Shown here: in pieces, positions 10,563-20,775 of the stretch | Position numbering within the stretch: position 1 is the stretch's first letter | Layout of the letters: each line of letters begins with the position of its first letter | Source of the DNA: Lumbricus terrestris | Lineage: Eukaryota; Annelida; Clitellata; Crassiclitellata; Lumbricidae | NCBI GenBank assembly: GCA_949752735.1 | Contig: OX457041.1 | Coordinates: forward strand, 24,851,181-24,915,180 | Length of the DNA: 64,000 bases | Direction of reading: 5' to 3' | The notes under the pieces: generated by a model | Databases searched by the model: none | Seen by the model: the letters and a program-made list of their open reading frames with translations, nothing else | Told to the model about the DNA's origin: nothing | Made by a program: the position numbers and the translations under genes

Positions 10563-13500
10563 GTAAATCTACCTGTCCATTCGTTTTGTTCATTCATTCA
10601 GCAGTTTTACTCATTCAGTTTTGATAATAGTAAAGAAATCGGCGCGTCTGGGCCCTCTCTGTGCTGGATTTCTCATGTGACATGATATCGCGCGCATTTG
10701 TAATCGTGACTTTATATAACGCCAGTTCAGAAGCGCACCCGACCTGACAACACCAAACCACGATCGAAAAATGGCCTTCAGGCGCTTGCGGTAAAGGGAC
10801 TAGGAAAGACCTAGAAGTTCACTATGGAAGTTGTTAGATAACTTATTCCAGGAAGATGAACCGGTCACAGCGAAGCTTTTAGGGGACAGTGACACAACTT
10901 TTGTTTTGTTTGAAATATTTCGATGAAATCAGGCCATCATGTGTAAATGATATCTACAAGTTCTACGTGCACAACAACAGGGCTGTTTTAAAGGAATTTT
11001 TAGAACTGCACAACTCCTTCTTTCCTTTCTCATCTTCCATGGTAAATTACTTCCAGTCGGAGGAAAATGACCTTTTTGCTAGTTTTAGCTGTACAGAAGT
11101 GCTTCTATACAACTGCACAAATTCTTTTAGAAGTGGACATTTTGTGTACAACTGCACGTTTATAAAAAGCCCTGCACGACAACAGAATACGTGAATGCAT
11201 GATTTAAAATTTTTTTATTGGAGTAACTTGCCGGCAAATTTTGCATGTGGTGATTGCAGTGATTGCAGTGCTGTGGAAGTTAACTATATATATATTGTTT
11301 ATTTGTTATATGTTGTAAGGCACCCAAACTTGCATTTGAAGTTAATTCATATGGCTGGATTTCTCCAGTTTCTTTCTGATTTGCTCTCTTCCGTCAGTTG
11401 TGCGACGACGATGAGGCTCTCACATGACTTCTCCAGACTTGTCTATTTCTGTTATTTATTTATTTCTATTTAGTCTATTTTCACCAGTGTAAGTCCTTTG
11501 AAAAGTAGACATTGCACACAGACTGCCATTAACCTGGAAGCAATGATACAGCAATGCATCCTTCGAGACATTCAACATGTCGATCGATGGTGTGCTTAAA
11601 TACTTGCATGACTACGTTCATATATTCAGCTGCTGTCCTTAGACATAGCTTTATATACCCAGATGACATTGAGGTACACATATGAAACGCAGCATAGGAC
11701 AAGATTATGCATATCACATGCAAATGCAAAGGAAGGCTTGGCACAAGTCTGTGTTTGCTTCAAGTGTATCGGAAGGTGAAATGCATCTATCAAGTTCTTT
11801 TCGCAAGCATTCTTATTAAATGCGTAACGAATTGACTTCCTATTTATAGCACAATTATCATAATGCCTAAAATTAATGATCACTTGATTGTCACTTTGAG
11901 TGAAGTCACAACGAGAAATCGTGATCCCCTGGACCAACCAGGTTGAAATCCGATAGATTAGAGAAACCAGAAGGCCTGATTCTAAATTCATCATCATTTA
12001 AATCTGTTGTCTAGACACACTTTCTAGCAGATATGCAGTACTCTGTGCCTTGGATTCAAATCTACTGAATGCACTGTGCACATGCAAATAAGTGCTGTAC
12101 ATAAGTAAATGGCTTCCAAGTTTTACTCAATTATTTGACACTTTAATGATGAGAATGTTCAAAAACTGGGAAAGCAGCTCATCATTTAAGTGTTGAAGAT
12201 CAACTGGTGTTGTCCCCCCCCCCCAATGCTCTTGGTTAAGAAATCTATATTCTATATATATATTTATGTTACAGCCCAGATGGTAGGAAGGTTCGAAGTA
12301 AACCAGAACTTGCACGACTCTTAGGAGACAAACTGGATCTGGCCAGCTTTGATTTTCGCTTGGGAAAGATGATTTCGCTTAACGTACACAAAAGTAAGCG
12401 ATAACTCATAAATAATCTGTTTTTAGCATTGTATATTTTTAGAGATTGTCTGTGGGTAGTCACATACTACTCTGCCACTTTGAAGGTTAGTACGGGGGTC
12501 ATTAATTCAATGCCCAATATCTGGTCGTGTCTGGAAATATGACTTTTCAGTGTGCAGGGGGCAAATAACTGTCTTTATTTATCTTAATGACAATTTAAGG
12601 ACCTTTCATCATGTCTCAGGACATTTGCAGCCATTGTATGTTCTTGTACTTTAAACAGCCCTGCCTGTTGCAGGCTTAAATCCAGCTGAAGCCAGTCACA
12701 ATTGCTGCATGCTGAAGCTGCTCTGCGTCTGGGCTTCTTTTAAGGAATTTTTAGAACGGCACAACCCCTTCTATCCCTTACCATCCTCAATGGCAACTTA
12801 CTGCCAATTGGATGACAATGACCTTTTTTACTATTTTTTAACTGCACAGAAGGACTTCTACCACTGCACAAATCCAGTTAGAAATCACATTATTTTTTAA
12901 GCACTGCACTGGGCGGAAGAAAAGGGAGGGAGGGAGGGGAAGGGTGAGATGGGATGATTATTTTTTAAGCACTGCATGGAGTGCATGCTAAAAAAAGCCT
13001 TGCTGTGCACTGTTGATATTGGTGGTGTATTGCACCAATATCATCTGCAATTCTGCCGTTAATTTTTGTTCAGGAATGCGTCAGGATTCTAGTTTGGTTT
13101 TACCGATTCGTCAGACTGCGTCCATCTTCAAACAACCGGTCACGGTTGTACGAAATCACCCAGAAAGCAAGACAAGAACAGATCTGCGGCATGGCATTCC
13201 TGAACAACCGCGTCAGGTATAAAGAACCACATCAGATAAGAACTGTTCTTCTTTGTTGTTGTTTTATACAGCACTGCTGTATGTTGAACAAGAATTAATG
13301 AATCATGCTACCCTCGTCAAGTTCATGGACTGCTTGTTGTGTCAATTGAATGACTCATTGTCTCATCAAACATCGCTTAGTTGACCATCCATGTATGTGT
13401 CTGAACATTTATAGTACTGTAGCACCTTTTTAAACAACTTCACGAAGGCACCAAGCATGGCTATCCATCGTCCTTCATGTCAACCATTGATGCATATTTT

Positions 13501-16500
13501 ATTCATTTCCCAACATACCTAAATACATAATACAACTATATTTAATACATAATACAGCTATATTTAATACATTATTACAAAATTCAGCTATATACATTTT
13601 AAAAAGCATCAGTGAATTGTGTTAGGCCTTTGTTGTTTTTGCTGAAACTGTACTAGTGACCAAGTAAGTTCACCATTCTCTACAACTGTTGGTTCTGTAA
13701 GCAAGAGCGAATATTTATAATTTGTCAGAGCTTTGGTGCTTGATGTTGTCTTTACTGGAACTTTGGTGATTCGTTGGTTTTGTATTGTTCTGCATTTGAA
13801 CAAAATAAAAGTTACTCGGCTGTGTACAAGGTTTATTATGTCTGTCCTAGATGAGTTTCATTTAAATGGCATCATTTGTCTGTTCAGCTGTTCTGGGAGA
13901 AGAGACTTCAAGGTCTGTCTGCGAGTGACAGCAACGGAGAGAAAATGAACAACCTACAACTGCCACATGCCATACAAGGTGCAATTCTATAAAGCACTTG
14001 CATAGTGCCTTCTCTATCCTTTAACATATAACAATTTTCTAGCCAATTTCAAAGGTAAATGAACTTGTACTAGGAACACTGGTTAATGGTTATACTAGGT
14101 AGTAGTGAAAGTACGTAACAAAAACAACGTTGAAATGCAAATACAAACATTATTTTTACTTGCTGGCCCATGGAGTTTGAAGCCACCTTCCTAAGCTCAG
14201 GCTTAAAGAGCCATCACTAACACTTCGTACCCATCATTATTTGTTGGGTGCTGTGGTGTAGGGGTATGTTCGGTGCCTTGGAGCCTGAAGGTTGCGGGTT
14301 CGAATCCACCTCATGCCACTGTGTAGGAACCCTGAGCAAGTCCTTCACTCACAATTGCTCATGCGCTTTGGCGTAAGACTAGGCTTCAGTGTTCGCACTC
14401 TGCACTGTAGTCGGGAGCGCCTCCGAATAGAAATCCTGAAGAGGCGCTATAACAAGTGCTCATACATACATACATATTTCTTGGATATACTTGTTCTATA
14501 TGACATCCTTGAAAGAGTTGTGTGAGGAACTGCTCTTAGTGTTTACATTTGGAATTGTGTCTGTTGAAGGTGTGAGTCCAGAACTGTTGGGCAACGAGAG
14601 CTTGCTGCACAGCATCGCGGCTGCACTGCACCTCAACAACCAACCAATCACAGGTCAAACGCTATCACGAGCACTCATTCAGCGAAACCCAGGCGTCAAC
14701 ATGAACGCAGACCAGCCTCTTATTCAGGTGGACTATAATTCAATCTCTCAACATCAGATTCTATCATTTATTTTTAAAAGTTGGAAATTAACTTTTAAAA
14801 TTTTTATTTTTGCATGACATGCATTGATCATATTTTCTTCATTTATTACCGGTAATGGTCTAACATATTCTTGACTTCATTGATATTACTAGCATTCCAC
14901 ATCAACTAATTTTATTTAGTTTCATTATTTGTTAAATGATTCGATATAATACATGTAATTTATATTTTTAGCTATTATATTTTAAAAATTTTCTGGTGTA
15001 GACTTCTGTTACACCTTATCCTCAATTTTTTTTCTGTTTACCCATAGTTATTTTAGGTGTTATTTGACAAACAAGTCCAGTAGTTAAAAACTAATTTTAG
15101 TTATTTCATCGTTTCTTTTCCAATGTAGCCATGATCCGTCCTCCCATTTTAGAAAGGCTGGATATAGTTGAATCTGTCCTATTTACATGTGAAGTTTTAA
15201 TATTTAAGCATAAAAATGGTATGTTTGCATTTAAACCTGTAAATTTTACATGGAAACAATGTATTACTACTATTTACATGCAGGGCCGCATTAAGGCTAG
15301 TGCAGGCCCGGGTGCTGTGGTAACCTTGCGGGCCCTCCTCTCAGTCTTCTGTCAGCCACTGGTCTACCATGGCAAAGTTCTCCCACACTCATGTACTCTT
15401 TTCTTTACCGTGTTTACTAATGAGTATACACTATACAGACAAGGGATACTTTTCCTTTGGTATGCATGTAATTGTTTCCATGGCAAGGAAAAGTTTCCTA
15501 CACTAGTAGATATAAGTCTACAATACGTGACAGAAAGAACGAACGACTAGAATCTTCAATTGTTATTTATATTTATAAGCCCTATATGCTTATATGATCC
15601 TTCCAGTTGATTTTCTTCATTGTTCCCCACGTCCACATTTCGATGACCTCCAGTCTTCTTATGATTATATTGCTTGCTCTCATGGTTCATGTCTCACATC
15701 CAAACAACGCCACGTGCACTTCAAGTCAATGTTTTATCGTCCGCTTCTCTGGATTCCTGTTTCCTCTTTTCTTTTCAGTTTATCGTAATTCTTAAATTTA
15801 AATTTATAAGTTCGTTCTTCCTATTTCCAGGTGTAATAAAATATAGCATCATATTTTTTTGCAGACTCCATTAATATCCTGGCAAACCGCTCTTTAGAGC
15901 GTCATGATCTTCTTGCACCAATTATCTAGGTCTAGGAATTACCCGAGAAGAGTAGATCTACACAGTGACAGAGATCGAGACAAAGGAAGTGGGTAAGATA
16001 CAGGCTGAGGGCAGATTCACTGCGAAGAACGGTCATGAAGAAAAAAATGAAGGGAGACGAACAAGAGGAGGGCCACGACAGCTTATGCTGGATTTGATAA
16101 TAACAAATGGATAGGCCTATGGAAAGTTTGAGGAAGAGGCATCGGACATTTGAGCCATTTTCGGAGACAGAAAACTAGAGAAGATGATAAGATATAATAG
16201 GTTTAAGAAATTAACAGTTATCCAATAACAAGTCTTCTAACGTTATTTCTCTTAATATTTTAAAGAAGCCAGTCAAAATTATTGATCCGCTAGGCCTAAT
16301 TTAAGATAGCCCATCACTGTTGATACTTCCCATATAGGGCCGGATTAAGGCATGTTCAGCATGTTCGGCCAAACAGGAGGCCCCACACTTTAGGGGGCCC
16401 CACACATGCGGGAAAAATTTCCGATTTTTTTAAGATTTTTAGCAAATTTCAGCCAAACGACTAAAAAAGGTCATCAAAACTTTTGGCCGAAGATCCGCAA

Positions 16501-16922
16501 AAATTTTCCAAACAGAGTCCCACATTTCTTAATCCGGCCCTGTTCCCAAAGATAAATTTACAATAACAATTAGTTCCTGCGATTTCAACCAATTCATAAG
16601 CTGGAGCTAATAAATTGGATGTGTGAGAGAACTTTGCCAAAATTTCATCGACGATAACTTTCATTATCGTTGCACTATTCTTGCTAATAAATTTCAACAT
16701 TTCCGAAAATGCGGGCCCCTAAAGCTGCGGGCCCGGGTGCTGCAGCACCCTTAGCACCTACCTTAATGCGGGCCTGTTTACATGTAAATCTGTAAGTTTA
16801 CATGTAAGCTTTCTTTTCAGAGTGTTGTCATTTCCGACCACGACATCCAGAAGCAGGAAAGCCGTGTTTACGAGGCTCGCAAACGACTACAGCAGGCAAT
16901 GGTGACTTGCCAAGTGAAGTAA
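10444..16922 (+). CDS. MBD2/3: Methyl-CpG-binding domain protein MBD2/3 (six coding exons)
   Basis: Joined exons 10444-10562, 12275-12393, 13074-13216, 13888-13978, 14570-14727 and 16821-16922 give 243 residues and a stop, with GT-AG introns and matching phases throughout. Residues about 11-75 form the methyl-CpG-binding domain (LPSGWRREEIIRKTGLSVGK, then DVYYFSPDGRK and RSKPELARLLG). Residues about 88-160 hold the region conserved in MBD2 and MBD3 (LPIRQTASIFKQPVT, EQPRQLFWEKRLQGLSAS). Residues about 160-240 are the C-terminal domain ending in a helix of coiled-coil type (DIQKQESRVYEARKRLQQA) that in relatives pairs with GATAD2/p66 to build NuRD. The Tyr that mammalian MBD3 has replaced by Phe is kept, so methyl-CpG binding is predicted. 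The start is the first ATG of the domain frame. There is no Arg/Gly-rich N-terminal extension as in vertebrate MBD2a and no acidic tail. It is the single invertebrate-type MBD2/3, identified with high certainty. Confidence 0.97.
10963..11185 (+). repeat. Dispersed repeat, copy 2 of 3 (MBD2/3 intron 1)
   Basis: Holds TTTTAGAACTGCACAACTCC, then AATGACCTTTTTGCTAG and repeated AACTGCAC words. It matches the order of the copy at 12735-12915. Confidence 0.6.
12275..12393 (+). CDS. MBD2/3: MBD2/3 coding exon 2
   Basis: Follows acceptor TTACAG and ends in phase 1 before GTAAGC. Encodes SPDGRKVRSKPELARLLG and the FDFRLGKM end of the DNA-binding domain. Confidence 0.95.
12735..12915 (+). repeat. Dispersed repeat, copy 3 of 3 (MBD2/3 intron 2)
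   Basis: TTTTTAGAACGGCACAACCC, GATGACAATGACC and ACTGCACA words in the same order as in the other two copies. It ends near a GCACTGCACTGGG phrase. Confidence 0.6.
13074..13216 (+). CDS. MBD2/3: MBD2/3 coding exon 3
   Basis: Acceptor TTGTTCAG, donor GTATAA, phase 1 in and phase 0 out. Encodes the LPIRQTASIFKQPVT block diagnostic of MBD2 and MBD3. Confidence 0.95.
13888..13978 (+). CDS. MBD2/3: MBD2/3 coding exon 4
   Basis: Acceptor CTGTTCAG, donor GTGCAA, phase 0 in and phase 1 out. Encodes LFWEKRLQGLSASDSNGEKM. Confidence 0.95.
14245..14476 (+). mobile_element. tRNA-derived SINE with (CATA)n tail (MBD2/3 intron 4)
   Basis: Same family as 5713-5955. GGTGTAGGGGTATG is the A-box region and GGTTCGAATCC at 14297-14307 the B box. 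The body ends GAGGCGCTATAACAAGTGC, then CATA repeats. Confidence 0.85.
14570..14727 (+). CDS. MBD2/3: MBD2/3 coding exon 5
   Basis: Acceptor GTTGAAG, donor GTGGAC, phase 1 in and phase 0 out. Encodes the start of the C-terminal domain (LLHSIAAALHL, ITGQTLSRALIQRNPGV). The acceptor lacks a strong pyrimidine tract but the frame and phase fit exactly. Confidence 0.93.
15965..16190 (+). pseudogene. LINE reverse transcriptase C-terminal relic
   Basis: One + frame reads EGRRTRGGPRQLMLDLIITN, then, past stops, YGKFEEEASDI and RKLEKMI. This is the pattern of a non-LTR retrotransposon ORF end. It sits inside the hAT-like element, so it was inserted or captured there. Confidence 0.6.
16335..16542. mobile_element. 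hAT-type MITE, 208 bp, nested
   Basis: TAGGGCCGGATTAAGG at the left and the complement of CAGGGCCGGATTAAG at the right. The flanks TTCCCATA and TTCCCAAA match at 7 of 8 bases. It lies entirely within the 15281-16776 element and has related ends. Its core contains GACTAAAAAAGGTCATC. Confidence 0.82.
16821..16922 (+). CDS. MBD2/3: MBD2/3 coding exon 6 with stop codon
   Basis: Acceptor TTCTTTTCAG. Encodes SVVISDHDIQKQ and the coiled-coil helix, then CQVK and TAA. Confidence 0.95.
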   Translation, partial: SVVISDHDIQKQESRVYEARKRLQQAMVTCQVK

Positions 16923-17275
16923 TATTGACAACTTGCCATACCAAATGCTGGCCAACTTGCCACACTGTACGACAACAGTTTCCTATGCCAGCGACGGGAC
17001 AAACCAGAAGTTGTTGTAATCTGAAAATCTAGAACAGTTGCATGGCAAGAACAGGTGCATGGCAAGAACAAGTGCATGGCTGGTCTGGTTGATTGCTGAA
17101 CTGGGTTTCCAATGGATTTACATTTATCTGGATTGTGAACAGAGAACCAATCATTTGCAAAGATTAAAAGACACTTTCGCTTTCATCAATTAGCTGAAAA
17201 CCTGTTTTCATGAAGTGCTTGTACCTATTTCGCTTATCTGCATTGATAGGTGCTTGAAGGCAGCATATTCGTTCT

Positions 17276-17362
17276 AATCGTAATTTTGGGTTCACATTGT
17301 AATCTCGACATTTCTACAGTGCAAAAACAAGTGGAGTCATGAGAACCAGTTTATTCAAGACG
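17276..17362 (-). repeat. 3' tail fragment of an L2-like LINE
   Basis: TAATCGTAATTTTGGG...GTAATCTCGACATTTCTAC and GAACCAGTTTATTCAAGACGC correspond to the block at 9.8, 24.0 and 37.4 kb. Confidence 0.55.
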
Positions 17363-18109
17363 CTTAGTCAAATCATTATTGACAGGCAGATTGGGTCACA
17401 ATCGATTTCAGGGCAAAGGAGATGGCGGCATGTATGCAATGCAATCCGAGGACTATTTAAGCAGATTGTGTTTAGAATTGAAGCAGCATGGAAGTAAGGA
17501 AAGAGGCGGGACTGGACTCGTTTGGGTGGATCTGTATATTGTGTCTGTATAGTACCTCTTCATGAGAACTGGGTCAGAGCACACCTCATCTAACAATACC
17601 TATTAAGACAATGGATGTTCGTCCGTTCATCCTGTTCAGGAAATACATTAAAAAAGTAGTGCTATGCATTTTTCAATAGGATACGGAATAGATGAATATA
17701 TATAATTTAAAATCATGATATAAAATCTTCTGTTAATTTCTTAAACATGACAAGGGTCATTCCAAATTTTAAAAAAAGGCAAAATATGTTTTCAACATCT
17801 TTAATCCACGAAATACACAAAGCAAATATCATACTTGTTGAACACAATTTCAATGGAAGAATAGCAAAAATCTCATTTTAAAAATAGTCAACTTTCCAGT
17901 GGCACATAGCAATCACAATTTTACATAATATTTGACATCTTATTTTAATACGGAAGTACATTTGACTGCGTTGCAAAAGAGTTCGTTTTATAATTAGTGC
18001 GATGTAAAGAAGTTGTATAGACTTCTAACTCTGTGCTGTCCATCATACTGACACTTGGGCCGATTTTAAGTAGCTTGCCCGAGCTTGATAATGTTTTAAT
18101 TTGTGTAAA

Positions 18110-18115
18110 AATAAA
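18110..18115 (+). terminator. Candidate polyadenylation signal of MBD2/3
   Basis: AATAAA about 1.19 kb after the MBD2/3 stop, in an AT-rich setting. Confidence 0.4.
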
Positions 18116-18673
18116 GTAATTTAATGCATTGTTATTTGTTTGTAACTTGGATTATCATCTGAAAATGTGAACACAATCCATTCATAGACAATCCATTCAT
18201 GATTATAACAATAAATTTAAACACAGCTAATAATTTAAAATAATATTTCTTAATTGCTTTTGAGTTTGTTGGTGCAGCCTCGGCTCCAACAATAATTTTT
18301 GCAATAGCCCACTGCATCAAAAAATGTTGGACAGCACTGGACAAGTAATTCAATTAATACACGCAAATGTAAAATGTCACATTGATTTTTAAAAAAGGAA
18401 TTGTGCAAGGATCAATCAACAAAACTGAATGAAAATAGCTATAATCAGATCAACCAATCTTTTATTACACACCTTTCAGAATGGAATTGGTCTGCCAGGT
18501 GTATTACTGGTTTTAATAGAATTGTTGGCAAGACCTGAAACACTCGGACCAGGGCCAAGACTTTCAACCTGAAGACCAGGACTAAACCCCAAGACCAAGA
18601 CTTTGACAAACGAACTCCATTGCACTCACGACTAGAGGACAAATATACTGGTTTGCAGATCTTATTTGTTTGT

Positions 18674-18878
18674 ATGCGCACTTGTTATAGCGCCCCTTCA
18701 AGATTCTACTCAGAAGCGCTCCCGACTACAGTGCGGACACTGATTCGGGAGTTTCACGCCGAAGCGCTGATCAGTTGCAAGTAAAGGACTTGCCCAAGGT
18801 CCCTACATGGTGGCTTGAGGTGGATTCAAACCTGCAACCCTCCGGCTGCAAGGCAACAAACATACCCACTACCCCACT
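18674..18878 (-). mobile_element. tRNA-derived SINE
   Basis: On the - strand it carries GGTTTGAATCCACCTC (B-box region), GCAAGTCCTTTACTTGC and GGGAGCGCTTCTGAGTAG, ending GGGGCGCTATAACAAGTGC. Same family as 5713-5955, more diverged. Confidence 0.8.
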
Positions 18879-19405
18879 AAAATGCAAACATTGCACATCA
18901 ACCCTTCTATATTGCATCTTCTGTACAGTACCTCTCCATGAAAACTCGGTCAGAGATACTATTTATTTAACAATAAATATTGTAGTGGCGAAGGCGTGTC
19001 CATGAAGTGACCAACCCTCGAATTGAGGAAGGTTGAAGACAAGACAATTGTAGGGACAATGGATGTGCTTGCACTCCTCCGACTTATAAAATTAACTTCA
19101 TGTCTCCAGCACTGTTTATAGATCAATAGCTTTATCAAATGACCGTGTTTTGTGTAAACCGCCCAAAAGAAAGGCACACGAAGATCAGGCAGATGAACAC
19201 AATTCAACTTCAGTGTAAAGGCACGACAATGGAGCATGAAAGAACGGCTTTCTTCTTTGTTCATATCTTTACACGTAACTAGATTTCAGTTGTAAGCGTA
19301 AACAAGGATTTTGCAATTTCTTGTACCTAAAAAATGATGACTGAAATATTTATTAGTTCATGTGTTCAAACTGAATAGAGCTTCAAGGCATTATTAGGAA
19401 TTTCT

Positions 19406-19422
19406 CCCCCCCCCCCCCCCCC
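19406..19422. repeat. Poly-C run
   Basis: Seventeen consecutive C. Confidence 0.9.
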
Positions 19423-19737
19423 GACTCGAGGTGGATCCAGAAATGCTGTGGCTCCCTCCAAATTTCAAATAGCTGCTTATAAGAATAGCTGCGTATGAGT
19501 CAGTGCCAGCTCAACAGAGGATACTATTGCATCCTCATCCAAGTGTCTACTTCCCGGGTATTTAAACTGTCATGAAATTAGATATACTTTGATCTTGCTC
19601 ATTTCAAAGGCAAGACCTGCTGCCATGGGTGCATTCAACTGCATCACTGGCCAATCTTCATCATTCAATAGCTTCAGAGTGTACTTCAAAGAAAACTTAT
19701 CACTTTTAAAGCTGTAAAAGCATTAATTTCTCACAAT

Positions 19738-19853
19738 TATTCTTAATCAACTCTAACATCATTAGACTAGCCAAATAGGAGCACCTTTACAGAACTTATT
19801 CTTAATCAACTCTAACACTATTAGACTAGCCAACTAGGAGCACCATTAATAAA
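19738..19853. repeat. Tandem duplication, about 58 bp x 2
   Basis: Two adjacent units share ATTCTTAATCAACTCTAACA, ATTAGACTAGCCAA and TAGGAGCACC with few differences. Confidence 0.85.
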
Positions 19854-20218
19854 TTGCCTATAATGCAGTATACATATCAAGCTTCTTGAAGGCATGCATA
19901 CATTATATACAATGTTGGAAGACAGTCTTGCTACGACTTACATGAAACCAGTGCTTAAAGTGTAGAAAAAGATGTTAGAAGCATACATTCTTCATAACTG
20001 GTAGTGCTTCACCCCAGCTACAATTTAAGTTCCCTCAACCCTTACAGTTGAAGATAGACATGACTTTTTTAACTGTATCAGCCTTACGCATCTACTGCAA
20101 TGCAATTGACACGTCTGTAAAATGTGCCACATTAAATGTCTAGATTCATTTGAATGACATCTTGAGCATTATATACTGACATCATCGAAATAAAAACTGT
20201 TGTGTGCGGCTTATTGTA

Positions 20219-20371
20219 CATAATTATGAACATTTGATGTAGCACATTTTATGCAGTTTATAAATACTACATAATTATGAACACTTGATGTAGCACATTT
20301 TATGCAGTTTATAAATACTACATAATTATGAACACTTGATGTAGCACATTTTATGCAGTTTATAAATACTA
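20219..20371. repeat. 51-bp tandem repeat x 3
   Basis: Three near-identical head-to-tail units beginning CATAATTATGAACA at 20219, 20270 and 20321. It lies 240-390 bp past the MYO1D stop and so probably falls in its 3' UTR. Confidence 0.9.
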
Positions 20372-20609
20372 TGGTTGCCCTAAAACACGCAGCAAGAAAA
20401 GGGCACCTCAAAATACATCATACAAGTCGGGCCATATGTAGAAATATGAAGCCCATCATTGGAAAATTGTCATGTCTCATTGGATCTTCGGCAACTGACG
20501 TTATTCTTGGGATATCAACTGGTCAGCATGATCAGAATGAATTGTTGCCCAAGAGACAACTAAAAAGCACAAAGTGGTCTTAAGAAAGTCTGTCGGGGTC
20601 GTTGCAGTA

Positions 20610-20775
20610 CTAGCCACCGTTCCCTGCTTTCGACCAGTTAAGTATGAGACCATCGCCGTTCTTGACGAAGACCGGTGGACCGTCGGCTCGTGCCACGCTG
20701 ATGTTTTTCTGTTTATTTCCCAGCATGCTTTGCAGGCTATTTCCAACGATGACACGGAGGTCACGCTTGTAGCTC
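20610..20775 (-). CDS. MYO1D: MYO1D coding exon 22 with stop codon
   Basis: Acceptor TTTTTTAG, phase 2 in. Encodes [15 protein letters not shown] and the C-terminal [12 protein letters not shown], stop TAG. Confidence 0.93.

Larger units (their letters stand above)
15281..16776. mobile_element. hAT-like element, 1.5 kb, in MBD2/3 intron 5
   Basis: Left end CAGGGCCGCATTAAGG, right end the complement of CAGGCCCGCATTAAGG. A perfect 8-bp duplication TTTACATG lies at 15273-15280 and 16777-16784. Both ends continue with a GCAGGCCCGGGTGCTG-like subterminal block. The interior is composite: a LINE relic at 15965-16190 and a second complete MITE at 16335-16542. No transposase frame is visible. Confidence 0.88.
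16923..18130 (+). other. MBD2/3 3' UTR region and flank
   Basis: No coding sequence. It includes an L2-like tail fragment at 17276-17362. A canonical AATAAA at 18110-18115 could end a roughly 1.2-kb 3' UTR, but an earlier variant signal cannot be excluded. Confidence 0.5.
18131..20609. other. Interval between convergent MBD2/3 and MYO1D
   Basis: Both genes end toward this stretch, so part of it is MYO1D 3' UTR. No canonical polyadenylation signal for MYO1D was pinned down. It contains a SINE (18674-18878), a 17-base poly-C run (19406-19422) and two tandem duplications. Confidence 0.5.

Noticed and set aside
20211..20411. Peptide with a repeated VFINCIKCATSSVHNY motif
   Set aside because: It is the - strand translation of the 51-bp tandem DNA repeat, with no gene-like context.
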